Positions 36,901 to 45,481 are shown, counted from the stretch's first letter. The stretch: 64,000 bases of DNA from Micromonospora_G sp044458865 (GCF_044458865.1 NZ_JBITIH010000014.1:167560-231559); one strand, 5' to 3'. A program made the numbers and translations. Notes: generated by a model from the letters alone, not told the origin.

Positions 36901-36914
36901 GATTGTCGACAATC
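36901..36914. promoter_or_regulatory. Perfect palindrome GATTGTCGACAATC
   Basis: A 14-bp perfect dyad lies between the AidB-like gene (starts 36820, minus) and the end of the GNAT gene. Its TTGT...ACAA form resembles operators of GntR-family repressors, and a GntR gene is nearby. It probably regulates the AidB-like gene. Confidence 0.55.
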
Positions 36915-36937
36915 TATTACCCCACCGGGGGGCGTGC

Positions 36938-37447
36938 TCAGCCGTGCGCGTCGGCCGTGTCGCTGGCGTACAGGTCGAGCACCATCGTGTCGGAGCCGCC
37001 GTTGCGGCCGACCACCCTGAAGCCCACGCTGGTGTAGAGCGACGCGGCCCAGTTGTCGTCCTCCACGCTGAGACTGAGCTGTTCCCAGCCCAGGGCAAGG
37101 GCCTGGTCCGCGACCGCCCGCAGTAGCGCCCGGCCGATGCCCCGTCCTCGGTGCCCGGGCAGGACGGCCATGCTGAGTTCGGGTACGTCGACGTCGACGT
37201 ACCCGTAACCGGGGTCGTCGGCCGGAAACACCCGTGCCCATACGGCGCCGAGCGGGTCACCGGCCTCGTCGATGGCGACCGTGCCGAAGTCCGATGGCCG
37301 CTGCCACCCGGTCACGTAGTGCATGACCTGCGGGTCGGCTTCCATCTGTGCGTGGGTCAGTGCCGGCTCGTCGGCCCAGTTGAACGCCTCGAACAGCAGC
37401 CGGTGCAGCAGCTCACGATCATCGGGGGTGGCGGCACGCAGGTGCAT
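36938..37447 (-). CDS. GNAT-family N-acetyltransferase
   Basis: The 169-residue protein has the GNAT fold, with RAATPDDRELLHRLLF at the start and the acetyl-CoA-binding block LSMAVLPGHRGRGIGRALLRAV, then LSLSVEDDNWAASLYTSVGFRVVGR. It is cytoplasmic. Its start lies 6 bp after the stop of the GntR gene, so the two are one operon. The acceptor is unknown. Confidence 0.88.
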   Translation of the reverse strand: MHLRAATPDDRELLHRLLFEAFNWADEPALTHAQMEADPQVMHYVTGWQRPSDFGTVAIDEAGDPLGAVWARVFPADDPGYGYVDVDVPELSMAVLPGHRGRGIGRALLRAVADQALALGWEQLSLSVEDDNWAASLYTSVGFRVVGRNGGSDTMVLDLYASDTADAHG

Positions 37448-37453
37448 GGTCGG

Positions 37454-37834
37454 TCAGCGCTCCAGGGCGGTCGACGGCAGGTCCAGGGCGGCCCGGACCA
37501 GTGCCAGCGCCTGTGGGGCCGGGACGCCCAGTCGGCGGCTCTCCTCGGCGTAACGCTCGGCGAGCCGCTGCGCCTCGATCCCCACCTGGGCCGCGCGGGC
37601 GGTGACGACCGTACCGTGCCGCCCCCGGGTTTCGACCAGACCGGCCTGTTCCAACTCCCGGTAGGCGCGGGCCACGGTGTTCGCCGCGAGGCCCAACTCC
37701 TCGGCGAGGTGCCGTACGGTCGGCAGGCGGCTGCCAGCGGTCAGCTCACCGGCGGCAGCCAGCGCGGCGATCCGCGCCCGGACCTGCTCGTACGGTGGGA
37801 CCGGCGAACTCGGGTCCAGTTCGATGAGAGCGAT
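37454..37834 (-). CDS. GntR-family regulator (YtrA-like) lacking a canonical start codon
   Basis: The winged-helix domain reads LDPSSPVPPYEQVRARIAAL, LTAGSRLPTVRHLAEELGLA and NTVARAYRELEQAGLVETRG, followed by a short helical tail. This is a complete small YtrA-type GntR of about 126 residues. The first ATG/GTG/TTG in frame is the TTG at 37694-37696, in the middle of the DNA-binding helix, and would remove half the domain. Upstream the frame stays open, but only ATC codons (37834, 37825) or CTG (37819) occur where homologues start. The 5' limit given is the ATC at 37834, six bases after a TACCCT -10-like hexamer. Family is sure; the start is unresolved. Confidence 0.6.
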   Translation of the reverse strand: MALIELDPSSPVPPYEQVRARIAALAAAGELTAGSRLPTVRHLAEELGLAANTVARAYRELEQAGLVETRGRHGTVVTARAAQVGIEAQRLAERYAEESRRLGVPAPQALALVRAALDLPSTALER

Positions 37835-37897
37835 TGACCGAGGGTAGCAACGTGAGTTCCTGCGGTGGGGCGTGGGAGGTCTCTACCGTCGGTAGGC

Positions 37898-38353
37898 GTG
37901 GCGTACGAGGTCGCGAGATCGCAGGCACGTCCTGGACGGGGGCTGCGCCGGGCGCTGCTCGTGGTCGGCGTGACGCTCTTCGTCTGTTGTGTGGGCGCGG
38001 CCGGTCTGGGCGCCTGGAACTACCAGTCGATCCGGCTCGCGCAGGGCCCGGCGAAGAAGGCTGCCGAGACGTTCCTGAGCGCGGTGAGCTCCGGTGACCA
38101 CGAGGCGGCGTACGGGCGGCTCTGTCCGGCGACCCGGGAGCAGTGGAGCCTGCCCCGGTTCGCGTTACGGGCGCAGACCCCGTCGGCGATCGCCCGGTAC
38201 GCGGTCGAGGACGTCAAGATCTCCAGCAAGGACGGGCAGCAGCGGGCCACGGTCTCGGTCGCGCTGACCCGGCAGAGCGGGACGGTCGACCAGCACGAGG
38301 TGCCGGTGGTCAAGGGCGACGACGGCTGGCGGGTCTGCGGTAACCCGTTCTGA
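37898..38353 (+). CDS. Small membrane-anchored protein with extracytoplasmic DUF4878-like domain
   Basis: The 151-residue protein has a basic start, one membrane helix (about 19-40, RALLVVGVTLFVCCVGAAGL) and an extracytoplasmic cone-fold-like domain (KKAAETFLSAVSSGDHEAAYGRLCP...). The pattern ends with VVKGDDGWRVCGNPF. It resembles NTF2-like or DUF4878 lipoprotein domains, and the two cysteines (RLCP, RVCG) may pair. GTG 37898 is preferred to GTG 37865 because it begins nearer the hydrophobic segment and follows TACCGT by eight bases. Function unknown. Confidence 0.65.
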   Translation: MAYEVARSQARPGRGLRRALLVVGVTLFVCCVGAAGLGAWNYQSIRLAQGPAKKAAETFLSAVSSGDHEAAYGRLCPATREQWSLPRFALRAQTPSAIARYAVEDVKISSKDGQQRATVSVALTRQSGTVDQHEVPVVKGDDGWRVCGNPF

Positions 38354-38406
38354 GCTGGTACGGCCCGGGGCAGCCGGTCGTCGCCGAACGGGCGGGCCGC
38401 TCTGGC

Positions 38407-39123
38407 TCAGCCTCGGGGACCGAGGTTGCCGGTACGGAAGTGACGCCGGCAGAGAACCTGGTAACGCACGTCGGCGCTGACCACCGTGTCGCCGATGACC
38501 ACCTGCTGCCCCTCCCGGACCACCACACCGTCGACGACCCGGGCGTTGAGCAGCCCTTCCCGGCCGCACCAGCAGAGCACCTCCACCTGGATCCGGGTGA
38601 CCTCGTCGGCGAGTTCGAACAGTCGTTGGGCTGCGGGGAACAGCCCCGAGCGGAAGTCGGTGGCCAGACCGAACGCGAAGACGTCGACGTCGTAGTCGTC
38701 GACGAGTTCGGCCATCTGCTCGACGTGTTGCACCGTGTAGAAGCACGCCTCGTCGCAGATCAGGTAGTCGACCCGCAGCCCTTCGGCGCGGCGTCCGCGT
38801 ACCAGGGCCCGCAGGTCCAGGTCGTCGGTGACCTCGATCGCCTCGTGCGCCAGCCCGATCCGGGTGGTCACCTGCGGACCGAGCGAGCGGTCGATGCGGG
38901 TGGTGACCAGTCCGCCCCGGCCCTGCCGCGCGTGGTTGTAGTTCATCTGCAGGGCCATGGTCGACTTGCCACAGTCCATCGGCCCCCAGAAGAACTTCAA
39001 CGCGGCGGCGTGCAGCGGCCGGCCGTCGCCGGCCGACCGGGCCGCGTAGGTCTGGTCGGCGCCGGGTCCCACGTACGGTGGGGGCGCCAGGCTGGCGGGG
39101 GGAACGGCAACGTCGTCGGTCAC
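38407..39123 (-). CDS. tdk: Thymidine kinase
   Basis: The 238-residue enzyme phosphorylates thymidine for the salvage pathway. It has P-loop GPMDCGKST (47-55), Walker B LICDEACFY, the GLATDFR loop and zinc-lid cysteines (CWCG... and CRRHF), giving a type II (TK1-like) kinase. An Ala/Pro-rich extension of about 40 residues precedes the fold. The start is GTG 39123, eight bases after a TAGGCT -10-like hexamer, so the message may be nearly leaderless. Confidence 0.93.
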   Translation of the reverse strand: MTDDVAVPPASLAPPPYVGPGADQTYAARSAGDGRPLHAAALKFFWGPMDCGKSTMALQMNYNHARQGRGGLVTTRIDRSLGPQVTTRIGLAHEAIEVTDDLDLRALVRGRRAEGLRVDYLICDEACFYTVQHVEQMAELVDDYDVDVFAFGLATDFRSGLFPAAQRLFELADEVTRIQVEVLCWCGREGLLNARVVDGVVVREGQQVVIGDTVVSADVRYQVLCRRHFRTGNLGPRG

Positions 39124-39187
39124 GGTCGGGCAGCCTAACGCATGGTGAACAGCGGCCCCCTCCTGTCCGGGCCGTGGTCGGTCTCGC

Positions 39188-40573
39188 TCACAGCACCCGG
39201 GGCGGCGTGTTTCCGGCGGCCACGATGGCGCGTCGGATCGGGACCGCGAGCAGGAGCACGAATCCGACCACGAAGAAGATCAGTAGCGAGACCAAGCCCA
39301 CCCGGTAGCTGTTGGTGAGCTGGAACACCAATCCGAAGGCGAGTGGTCCGAGCCAGCTCGTACCCTTGTCGCTGATCTCGTAGAAGCCGTAGTACTCGCC
39401 CTCCTTGCCGGCGGGAATGAGCTGGCTGAACAGCGACCGGCTCAGGGCCTGGCTGCCGCCGAGGACCAGGCCGATACCGGCACCGAGGACCATGAACGGC
39501 ACCGGCGCCTCGGCGGGGAGCCGGAATGCCGCCAGGATCACCACGGTCCAGAGCACCAGGCTGAGCAGCACGGTCTTCCAGGCGCCGATTCGTTTCGCCA
39601 GGGCGCCCAGCAGGAGCGCGCCGCCGAAGGCGAGGAACTGGACCAACAGGATGGTGACGATCAGGGTGGTCTGCTCCAGTCGCAGTTCCTCGGTGCCGTA
39701 CTGGCTGGCCAGGGCGATGACGGTCTGGATGCCGTCGTTGAAGACGAGGAACGCGAGCAGGAAGAACAACGTCAACGGGTACGCCTTGAGGCCCCGTATG
39801 GTCCGACCAAGCTGACGGAACCCGTCGGTGAGCAGGTTGCCGCCGGTGCTGGCCTCGGCCGCCGGGCGTTCCCGCAGCCAGCGCAGCGGCACCAGGGTGA
39901 AGGCCGCCCACCAGACGCCGGCCGAGACGATCGACCAGCGGGCCAGGTCCAGGGTGCGCTGGTGGTCGCCCTCCACGCTGAACATGGTCACGATGACCAG
40001 GTTCACCGCGAGCAGCAGGCCGCCGCCGAGGTAGCCCAGCGCCCAGCCTCGACTGGAGATCCCGTCCCGGTCGTCGGGGCCGCCGAGCTGCGGCAGGAAC
40101 GAGTTGTAGACCACCACGCTGGCGCCGAAGGCGATGTTGGCGATCAGGAACAGGACACCGCCGAGCAGGTACCGGTCGCCGGTCACGAAGAACATCGCGA
40201 TGGTGGCGGCGGCGCCGACGAAGGCCGCCCCGGCCAGCAACCGCTTCTTGTGCGCCGACCGGTCGGCGACCGCGCCCATCACCGGCAGGACGAACACGGT
40301 CAGGAAGACCGACAGCGACACCAGGTACGGGAAGTACGAGCCGGCCGCCACCTTGATCCCGAGTGGGTACACGTAGCCGGAGCAACTGTCGGCGCCGAGT
40401 TCACAGCCGGCGGCGAGTTCGGTGACCGTGGTCAGGAACGGGCCGAGGAAGACGGTGATGACCGTGGTGGAGAAGGCCGACATCGCCCAGTCGTAGAAAT
40501 ACCATCCGGTCCGCTCCTGCCTGGTGCTGGGCGGTGGTGTACCGGTCACGGAGACGGAGACGGTTTCGGCCAT
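39188..40573 (-). CDS. UMF1-family MFS transporter
   Basis: The 461-residue protein has about 12 membrane helices. It opens with the UMF1/Atg22-like block GWYFYDWAMSAFSTTVITVFLGPFL and contains VLPVMGAVADRSAHKKR, VVVYNSFLPQLG, SSRGWALGYLGGGLLL and SQALSRSLFSQLIPAGKEGEYYGFYEISDKG. These are diagnostic of this MFS subgroup, whose bacterial substrates are unknown. AAGGA precedes the ATG. Confidence 0.9.
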   Translation of the reverse strand: MAETVSVSVTGTPPPSTRQERTGWYFYDWAMSAFSTTVITVFLGPFLTTVTELAAGCELGADSCSGYVYPLGIKVAAGSYFPYLVSLSVFLTVFVLPVMGAVADRSAHKKRLLAGAAFVGAAATIAMFFVTGDRYLLGGVLFLIANIAFGASVVVYNSFLPQLGGPDDRDGISSRGWALGYLGGGLLLAVNLVIVTMFSVEGDHQRTLDLARWSIVSAGVWWAAFTLVPLRWLRERPAAEASTGGNLLTDGFRQLGRTIRGLKAYPLTLFFLLAFLVFNDGIQTVIALASQYGTEELRLEQTTLIVTILLVQFLAFGGALLLGALAKRIGAWKTVLLSLVLWTVVILAAFRLPAEAPVPFMVLGAGIGLVLGGSQALSRSLFSQLIPAGKEGEYYGFYEISDKGTSWLGPLAFGLVFQLTNSYRVGLVSLLIFFVVGFVLLLAVPIRRAIVAAGNTPPRVL

Positions 40574-40616
40574 CGGTGGTCCTTCGACGGGGGTTGGGCG
40601 GCGGGTCCGGTCCGAC

Positions 40617-41396
40617 CTAGGGGGTTCGGTCGGCGGGCCAGTGACCGCGGCTGAGGTACACGTCGCGTAGCACGTCCACGCGATCGGTCATGATGCCATC
40701 CACGCCGAGGTCCAGTAACTCGTGCATCTGTGCGGTTTCGTCGATCGTCCAGACATGCACCTGGAGGCCCAGGCGGTGGGCGTAGGTGACGAACCGTCGG
40801 TCGACCACCGGGATCCGGCCGTAGCGGACCGGGACCTGGGCGGCGACCACCGACGGCGGCAGGATCAACCGCCGTCCGGTCAGCGACGCGAGTCGGAGTC
40901 GGGCCACGCCCCGCATGCCGAGCGAGGTCGCCACCTTCGGTCCGGCGAGGGCGCGCAGCCGGGCGAGTCGCGCGTCGCTGAACGAGGCGAGCAGCACCCG
41001 GTCGGCCGCACCGGTCCGTTCCATCGACGCGATCGTGGGGGCGATGCCGCCGTCGGCCTTCACGTCGATGTTGAACCGCACCTGTGGCCAACTGCCGAGC
41101 ACGTCGTCCAGGCGTGGTACGGCCGCCGCCCCGCCCACCCGTACGCTGGTCAGATCGGCCCAGGTCAGGTCGGAGATCCGGCCCCGCTCCCCGGTGAGCC
41201 GGGCGAGGGTCTCGTCGTGGAACACGACGGCCACTCCGTCGGCGGTGCCGTGCACATCGGTCTCGACGTACCGGTAGCCGAGGTCGATCGCGCGGCTGAA
41301 CGCCTCGGCGGTGTTCTCGTCGCCGTCGGCGGCGCCGCCCCGGTGTGCGAAGGCCAGTGGTGTCGGCGCGTCGAGGTAGGCGAAGTGCTCGGTCAC
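40617..41396 (-). CDS. Glycerophosphodiester phosphodiesterase family protein
   Basis: The 259-residue TIM-barrel enzyme has FAHRGGAADGDENT (catalytic His, metal ligand Glu), RYVETDVHGTADGVAVVFHD, and LQVHVWTIDETAQMHELLDLGVDGIMTD near the end. It would hydrolyse glycerophosphodiesters to glycerol-3-phosphate and an alcohol. No signal peptide, so probably cytoplasmic. GTG 41396 is chosen: the frame upstream is non-family sequence overlapping the divergent promoter, and CATACT lies seven bases before the codon, consistent with leaderless translation. Confidence 0.9.
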   Translation of the reverse strand: MTEHFAYLDAPTPLAFAHRGGAADGDENTAEAFSRAIDLGYRYVETDVHGTADGVAVVFHDETLARLTGERGRISDLTWADLTSVRVGGAAAVPRLDDVLGSWPQVRFNIDVKADGGIAPTIASMERTGAADRVLLASFSDARLARLRALAGPKVATSLGMRGVARLRLASLTGRRLILPPSVVAAQVPVRYGRIPVVDRRFVTYAHRLGLQVHVWTIDETAQMHELLDLGVDGIMTDRVDVLRDVYLSRGHWPADRTP

Positions 41397-41510
41397 GCAG
41401 CGCAGTATGCCGGCCGGAGGTGGCCGCCGGGTGTCCGTCACTCGACCGGTGTTGGCCGGCAGGTCGCCGAATATGGGTGTGTCGGGTTCGACGAGACCCC
41501 GGTTCGTAAC

Positions 41511-41523
41511 TACCCTTGCGCCC
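41511..41523 (+). promoter_or_regulatory. Leaderless-type promoter of the methyltransferase gene
   Basis: TACCCT (41511-41516) is followed by seven bases and then the ATG at 41524. There is no Shine-Dalgarno. This spacing puts the predicted transcript start on the A of the start codon. Confidence 0.5.
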
Positions 41524-42282
41524 ATGACTCCTTACGGGATCGATCCGGTGGCGTGGCAGGAGAGCTGGGACCGCCAGCAGGAGGGTTACCTGCCCGATCG
41601 GGAAGAACGCTTCGCCGCGCTGCTCGACACGGTCGAGGCCGTCGCCGACGGGCCGGGCGTCACCATCCTCGACCTCGCCGGCGGCACCGGCAGCATCTCC
41701 CTACGGGCGCTGCGCCGGTTCCCGTACGCGACCACCACGCTGGTCGACGTGGACCCGGTGCTGCTGACCATCGCACGGGAGTCACTGGACCAGCGCTCCA
41801 CCGTGGTCACCGCCGACCTGCGCGACCCGGACTGGACGGCCGGTCTGCCGCGACACGACTACGACGCGGTGCTGACCGCCACCGCCCTGCACTGGATCGC
41901 CCCGGAACGCCTCACCGCGCTCTACGCCGAGATCCGACAGGTGCTGCGCCCCGGCGGGGTGTTCGTCAACGTCGACCGGGTGCCCGACGACGGCCTGTCC
42001 GGGCTCGGCGCCCGACTTGGCGACGTCGCCCGGCGGCGCCGCGAGTCGCGTCACGCCGCCGGTGCGGTCCTCTCCTGGGACGCGTGGTGGGACCACGTCG
42101 CCAAGGACCCGGTCCTTGGACTGTTACTGGAACAGCGCCGTCAGGTCTTCGCCGAGCGACACGAGACGGAGTGGAACCCGCCGCTGTCGTGGCACCTCGA
42201 CACGTTGCGCACCGCCGGCTACACCGAGACCGGTCTGGTCTGGCGGGGTGGCCGCGACGCGGCCGTGGCCGCCGTTCGCTGA
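41524..42282 (+). CDS. Class I SAM-dependent methyltransferase
   Basis: The 252-residue protein has SAM-binding motif I (VTILDLAGGTGSISLRAL), motif II region VDVDPVLLTIARE, DYDAVLTATALHWI and the post-motif RQVLRPGGVFVNVDRV. This is the Rossmann methyltransferase fold of the ubiE/trans-aconitate type. ATG 41524 is used although the frame extends upstream. The substrate cannot be inferred; its neighbours give no pathway context. Confidence 0.88.
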   Translation: MTPYGIDPVAWQESWDRQQEGYLPDREERFAALLDTVEAVADGPGVTILDLAGGTGSISLRALRRFPYATTTLVDVDPVLLTIARESLDQRSTVVTADLRDPDWTAGLPRHDYDAVLTATALHWIAPERLTALYAEIRQVLRPGGVFVNVDRVPDDGLSGLGARLGDVARRRRESRHAAGAVLSWDAWWDHVAKDPVLGLLLEQRRQVFAERHETEWNPPLSWHLDTLRTAGYTETGLVWRGGRDAAVAAVR

Positions 42283-42314
42283 GCCGCCCACGGCCGGTCG
42301 TGTGGCGCCGGAAC

Positions 42315-42350
42315 CGCATGACCGGTCCGCCCCGTCGAACCGGTCATGCG
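42315..42350 (+). promoter_or_regulatory. Inverted repeat enclosing the start codon of the next gene
   Basis: Perfect 12-base arms CGCATGACCGGT and ACCGGTCATGCG are separated by 12 bases. The lipoprotein gene's ATG (42346-42348) lies within the right arm. It could be an operator or an RNA hairpin hiding the start codon. Confidence 0.6.
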
Positions 42351-42867
42351 AACCATCGGAATTGCCTCCGCCTCGCTGACCGTCACCGCCCTGCTCACCA
42401 CCGCCTGCGACGCGTCCGACGCCCCGACCGAGCGCTCGCCGTTTCCGCCGCCAACCGCCCCGGTCACGGTCGCGGCGACCTGCCCGACGCCGCCCCTGTC
42501 CCGCCCGCCCCTGTCCGGGTACGACCCCGGCCCGGCCGGGAACGTACCGGCCAGTTTCGTGGCGGTCGCCGCACTGCGCTGCACCGCGCCGCCGAACGGG
42601 TCCGCCGGACCGGTCAGCGCCCAGGAAGATCGGCTCGACGGGGAACTCGACGGGCTGCTCACCGTGCTGGCCACCCCGTGGGCCACCGAGCGGGCCGACG
42701 TCTGCCCAGCGGACCATCGGGTCCACCCCTATCTGGTCCTGCTCGCCGCCGACGGGACCGCGATCCGCCCGGCGGTGCCGCTGGACGGGTGCGGCCAACC
42801 ACGCCGGGAGGTGATCGACGCGATCGCCGCCCTGCCGTGGCGGTCGGCCCCGGGACCGACCCGGTGA
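42346..42867 (+). CDS. Small secreted or lipoprotein-like protein, function unknown
   Basis: The 173-residue protein opens with a hydrophobic signal (IGIASASLTVTALLTTAC) ending in a weak lipobox-like TTAC; Cys21 would be the acylated residue. A Pro-rich linker leads to a compact domain with cysteines at CPTP, LRCTAPP, VCPADH and DGCGQP, suggesting two disulfides. No family is recognised. Its start codon is embedded in an inverted repeat, and it has no Shine-Dalgarno. Confidence 0.6.
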   Translation: MRTIGIASASLTVTALLTTACDASDAPTERSPFPPPTAPVTVAATCPTPPLSRPPLSGYDPGPAGNVPASFVAVAALRCTAPPNGSAGPVSAQEDRLDGELDGLLTVLATPWATERADVCPADHRVHPYLVLLAADGTAIRPAVPLDGCGQPRREVIDAIAALPWRSAPGPTR

Positions 42868-42885
42868 ACGGGGCTGACCCGCCGG

Positions 42886-43608
42886 TCAGCTCTCTCGTTG
42901 CCCCCAGAAGCGGGCCAGCGCACTGGTTGCCGGGTCCTCGGAGTCGGCGAGTACGGCCCACGGGTCGACGTCGGGCGGCAACTCCTGGGCGGCGTACCCC
43001 GCCAGTTCGGCGGGGTCGGGGGCGGCGGCGGGAACGGCGGCCGGGTCGGGCACCGTGTCCGGGTGGCCGAGGGCGGCCGGGTCGGCCCAGGGCCAGCCGT
43101 CGATCGGCTCCGGCACCACCCCGCCCTCGAACATGTCCGGGAATGCCGGCTGCGGCCACCCGTCGGCGTCGTCGTACGGCCCGAGGTCCGGGTCGGCGCC
43201 CACCGGTGGTCCGGCCGCCCCGAAACCAACCTCGGCGTCCGGCTCCGCCGACCCCAGGCCGCGCTCCGGCTCGGCCGCGGCGAGACCCGTGTCGGGGTCC
43301 GCCGCCGACCCCGGCCCACTGTCGGCGTCGACGTTTCCCGGCCCGGTGTCGGAGGTGAACGGGTCGTCGCCGTACCCAAGGTCGGTGTCGGAGGTGAACG
43401 GCTCGTCGCCGTACCCGATCGGCCCGGCCTCCGGCGACCCGCCGGGGTCCTCGGCGCCAGCGCCGCCGCCGGTGAAGTCGTCGGCGGGGCCGAACCCCTC
43501 GGTCGGATAGTCGTCGCCGGCGAGGCCCGGTACGGCGTCGGAGTCCCCGTCGAGCCCGCCGTCGAAGCCCGAACCGTCCTCGATCCACCCGTCCCAGTGG
43601 TCGGTCAT
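42886..43608 (-). CDS. Acidic low-complexity protein, third gene of the dynamin operon
   Basis: The 240-residue protein is rich in Asp, Gly, Pro and Glu, very acidic, and mostly disordered. It has a 13-residue duplication (GYGDEPFTSDTDL / GYGDDPFTSDTGP). Only the C-terminal 60 residues look structured (WPWADPAALGHPDTV, VDPWAVLADSEDPATSALARFWG). It starts 4 bp after the stop of the 622-residue dynamin-like gene, so it is cotranscribed and may be a partner of those GTPases. No family recognised. Confidence 0.65.
   Translation of the reverse strand: MTDHWDGWIEDGSGFDGGLDGDSDAVPGLAGDDYPTEGFGPADDFTGGGAGAEDPGGSPEAGPIGYGDEPFTSDTDLGYGDDPFTSDTGPGNVDADSGPGSAADPDTGLAAAEPERGLGSAEPDAEVGFGAAGPPVGADPDLGPYDDADGWPQPAFPDMFEGGVVPEPIDGWPWADPAALGHPDTVPDPAAVPAAAPDPAELAGYAAQELPPDVDPWAVLADSEDPATSALARFWGQRES
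43345..43416. repeat. Two 39-bp-spaced direct repeats
   Basis: A 33-base unit beginning GGTGTCGGAGGTGAACGG occurs at 43345 and 43384 with a single mismatch. It lies in frame inside the acidic protein and encodes GYGD(E/D)PFTSDT twice. Confidence 0.8.
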
Positions 43609-43612
43609 CCGG

Positions 43613-45481
43613 CTACCCCCGCTCGTCCGGTGCCGCGGCCGGGGCGAGTACCCGGGCTCGGAGCAGCACCTCGTCGACCTGTTTGATCCGCGCCCGCAGT
43701 GTCTCCCGATCGGCCTGCAGCGCCGCCTTGCGCCTGGCCCGGCTCGACTTGTCCTCGACCATCGCCTTGTCGATCTCGGCCATGTGCGCGTCGAGTTCCT
43801 TCAGCCGTCGTTCGATCGCGTCGTCGAGGGCGAGGGTCAACGCGTACTGCAGGTCGGTGAAACGGTGTGTCACCTCGTCGGAGAGCGCGGCCCGGGCCTC
43901 GGCGAGCACCTCCCGCAGCCACGTCCGGGCCTGCTGCCGGTCGGCCTGCACCCGCCGCCGGTAGAGGATGAACGCGCCAGCGGCCAGGCCGAGGCCCAAC
44001 CCCGCGAACGGCACCAGCAGCCCGCCGCCGAGCAGCGTGCCGGCGCCGAGCGCGGAGGCACCGGCCATCGCACCCCGGCCCGCCATGAACGCCATCCCGC
44101 CGGCCGACATCGCGATCATCACGTTGTCCGCGCCGCCGCCCTCACGGCGCGGTTTGCTCGCCAGGGCGTGCTCCAGGGTCGCGTTGAGCCGGCCCAGCAC
44201 GTGCTGCACCTCGTGCGGGGCGAACACCTGCGCCAACGCCCGCTGGGCAACCTTGCCGAACCGGGTTTCGAGGTCGCGGGACAGGCGTACGGAGACCGCG
44301 TGCAGGGACTCGTCGACCAACCCCGGCAGCCCCTTGAGGTCCTCACCCCGCCCCTTCTCGACCGTGGTCAGGAGTTCCTCCTGCAGGCTGCTCAGATACC
44401 CGCGCAGCAGACCGGTCACCTCGACCCGGGCCCGTTGCGTCTCGGTGCTCAGCGTCAACGACCACTGCCGGGACTCGGTACGTTTCTGGGCCGCGAGCGC
44501 CGCCCGCTCCTCCCTTGCCCGGGACACGTCCGCCGGCTCCGGGTCGGATGCCGTAAGCCGTGCCCCGAGGCCGAGGTCGAGGCGGACCAGTTCGCTGCGG
44601 ACCGTACGTAACACGTTCGCCTGGGCCAGCAGGTGCGCCTTGCCGGCCAGGTCGACCAACGCGTGTTGCAGTTCGCCGATCCGTGACTCGCGGACCAGTT
44701 CGGTGGCCGCCTCCGGCGGGAGGGTCAACGCCAGCTCGGCCAGCCGGGACGAGACCGGGAACCAGGCGGCGGCGGCGAACCGGGCCGCGTGCGTACGCAA
44801 CTGCGCCTGGTTGTCCGACCAGATCGTCCGCCAACCCGGGTACGCGTCGGTCTTGGTCAACGCGAACACCACCAGGTTGACCCGCTTACTCGCCTCGATC
44901 AGGAAGTCGAGTTCGGCCTTGCCGAATGGGGCCGACGCGTCCACCACGAACAACAGCAGGGTGGCCCGCTCGACCGCGTCGAGGGCGATCTCGGCGTGGA
45001 CCGGATCCAGCCCACCGGTGCCCGGGGTGTCGACGAGGGCCAGATACTGCAACAGCGGGGCCGGGTGCCGCACCTCGATCCGCCTCGGCGGGCGGGTCCC
45101 CTCCGGCAGTGCCCCCAGGCCGGTGCCCCAGTCCCGCAGGTCCGCCACGCCGATCTCGACCGGATCCTCCCGGCCCGGCACCCAGGCCCGGGCCCCGGGT
45201 TCGGACCCGGGTACGAACTCCAGGTAGGTACTGGTTGCCACAGCCACGTCCACCGGCGACAGTCCGGGCACCCCGATGAGCGCGTTGACCAGCGAACTCT
45301 TGCCCCGTTTGGTTTCACCGACCACCACCACCGCGGGCCGGGTCAGCTCCCGCCGCCGGACCTCGTCGACCTCGGCGCCCGCGTCCGGGTCGACCTTGCG
45401 CAGATACGCCAGCGACGTCTGCACCGCCCCGGTCAACAGTTTGCCCAGCGCCTCCGGTTTCACGTCCGAGGTCGCCGTCAC
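43613..45481 (-). CDS. Dynamin-like GTPase with C-terminal membrane hairpin
   Basis: The 622-residue protein has an N-terminal GTPase (G1 GETKRGKSS 55-63; G3 VDTPGTGG; G4 LTKTD), a long helical stalk, a hydrophobic Ala/Gly-rich hairpin (about 480-530: MIAMSAGGMAFMAG... LGLGLAAGAFILY) and a C-terminal coiled coil. This is the layout of bacterial dynamin-like proteins that remodel membranes. The GTG start (45481) overlaps the stop of the second GTPase as GTGA, so the frame extending upstream is not used. Translation of the pair is coupled, recalling DynA/DynB of Streptomyces, which act at sporulation septa. Confidence 0.85.
   Translation of the reverse strand: MTATSDVKPEALGKLLTGAVQTSLAYLRKVDPDAGAEVDEVRRRELTRPAVVVVGETKRGKSSLVNALIGVPGLSPVDVAVATSTYLEFVPGSEPGARAWVPGREDPVEIGVADLRDWGTGLGALPEGTRPPRRIEVRHPAPLLQYLALVDTPGTGGLDPVHAEIALDAVERATLLLFVVDASAPFGKAELDFLIEASKRVNLVVFALTKTDAYPGWRTIWSDNQAQLRTHAARFAAAAWFPVSSRLAELALTLPPEAATELVRESRIGELQHALVDLAGKAHLLAQANVLRTVRSELVRLDLGLGARLTASDPEPADVSRAREERAALAAQKRTESRQWSLTLSTETQRARVEVTGLLRGYLSSLQEELLTTVEKGRGEDLKGLPGLVDESLHAVSVRLSRDLETRFGKVAQRALAQVFAPHEVQHVLGRLNATLEHALASKPRREGGGADNVMIAMSAGGMAFMAGRGAMAGASALGAGTLLGGGLLVPFAGLGLGLAAGAFILYRRRVQADRQQARTWLREVLAEARAALSDEVTHRFTDLQYALTLALDDAIERRLKELDAHMAEIDKAMVEDKSSRARRKAALQADRETLRARIKQVDEVLLRARVLAPAAAPDERG

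Noticed and set aside
38354..38406. Terminator between the small membrane protein and tdk
   Set aside because: Only a 6-base CGGCCC/GGGCCG pairing with a long loop; too weak to call.
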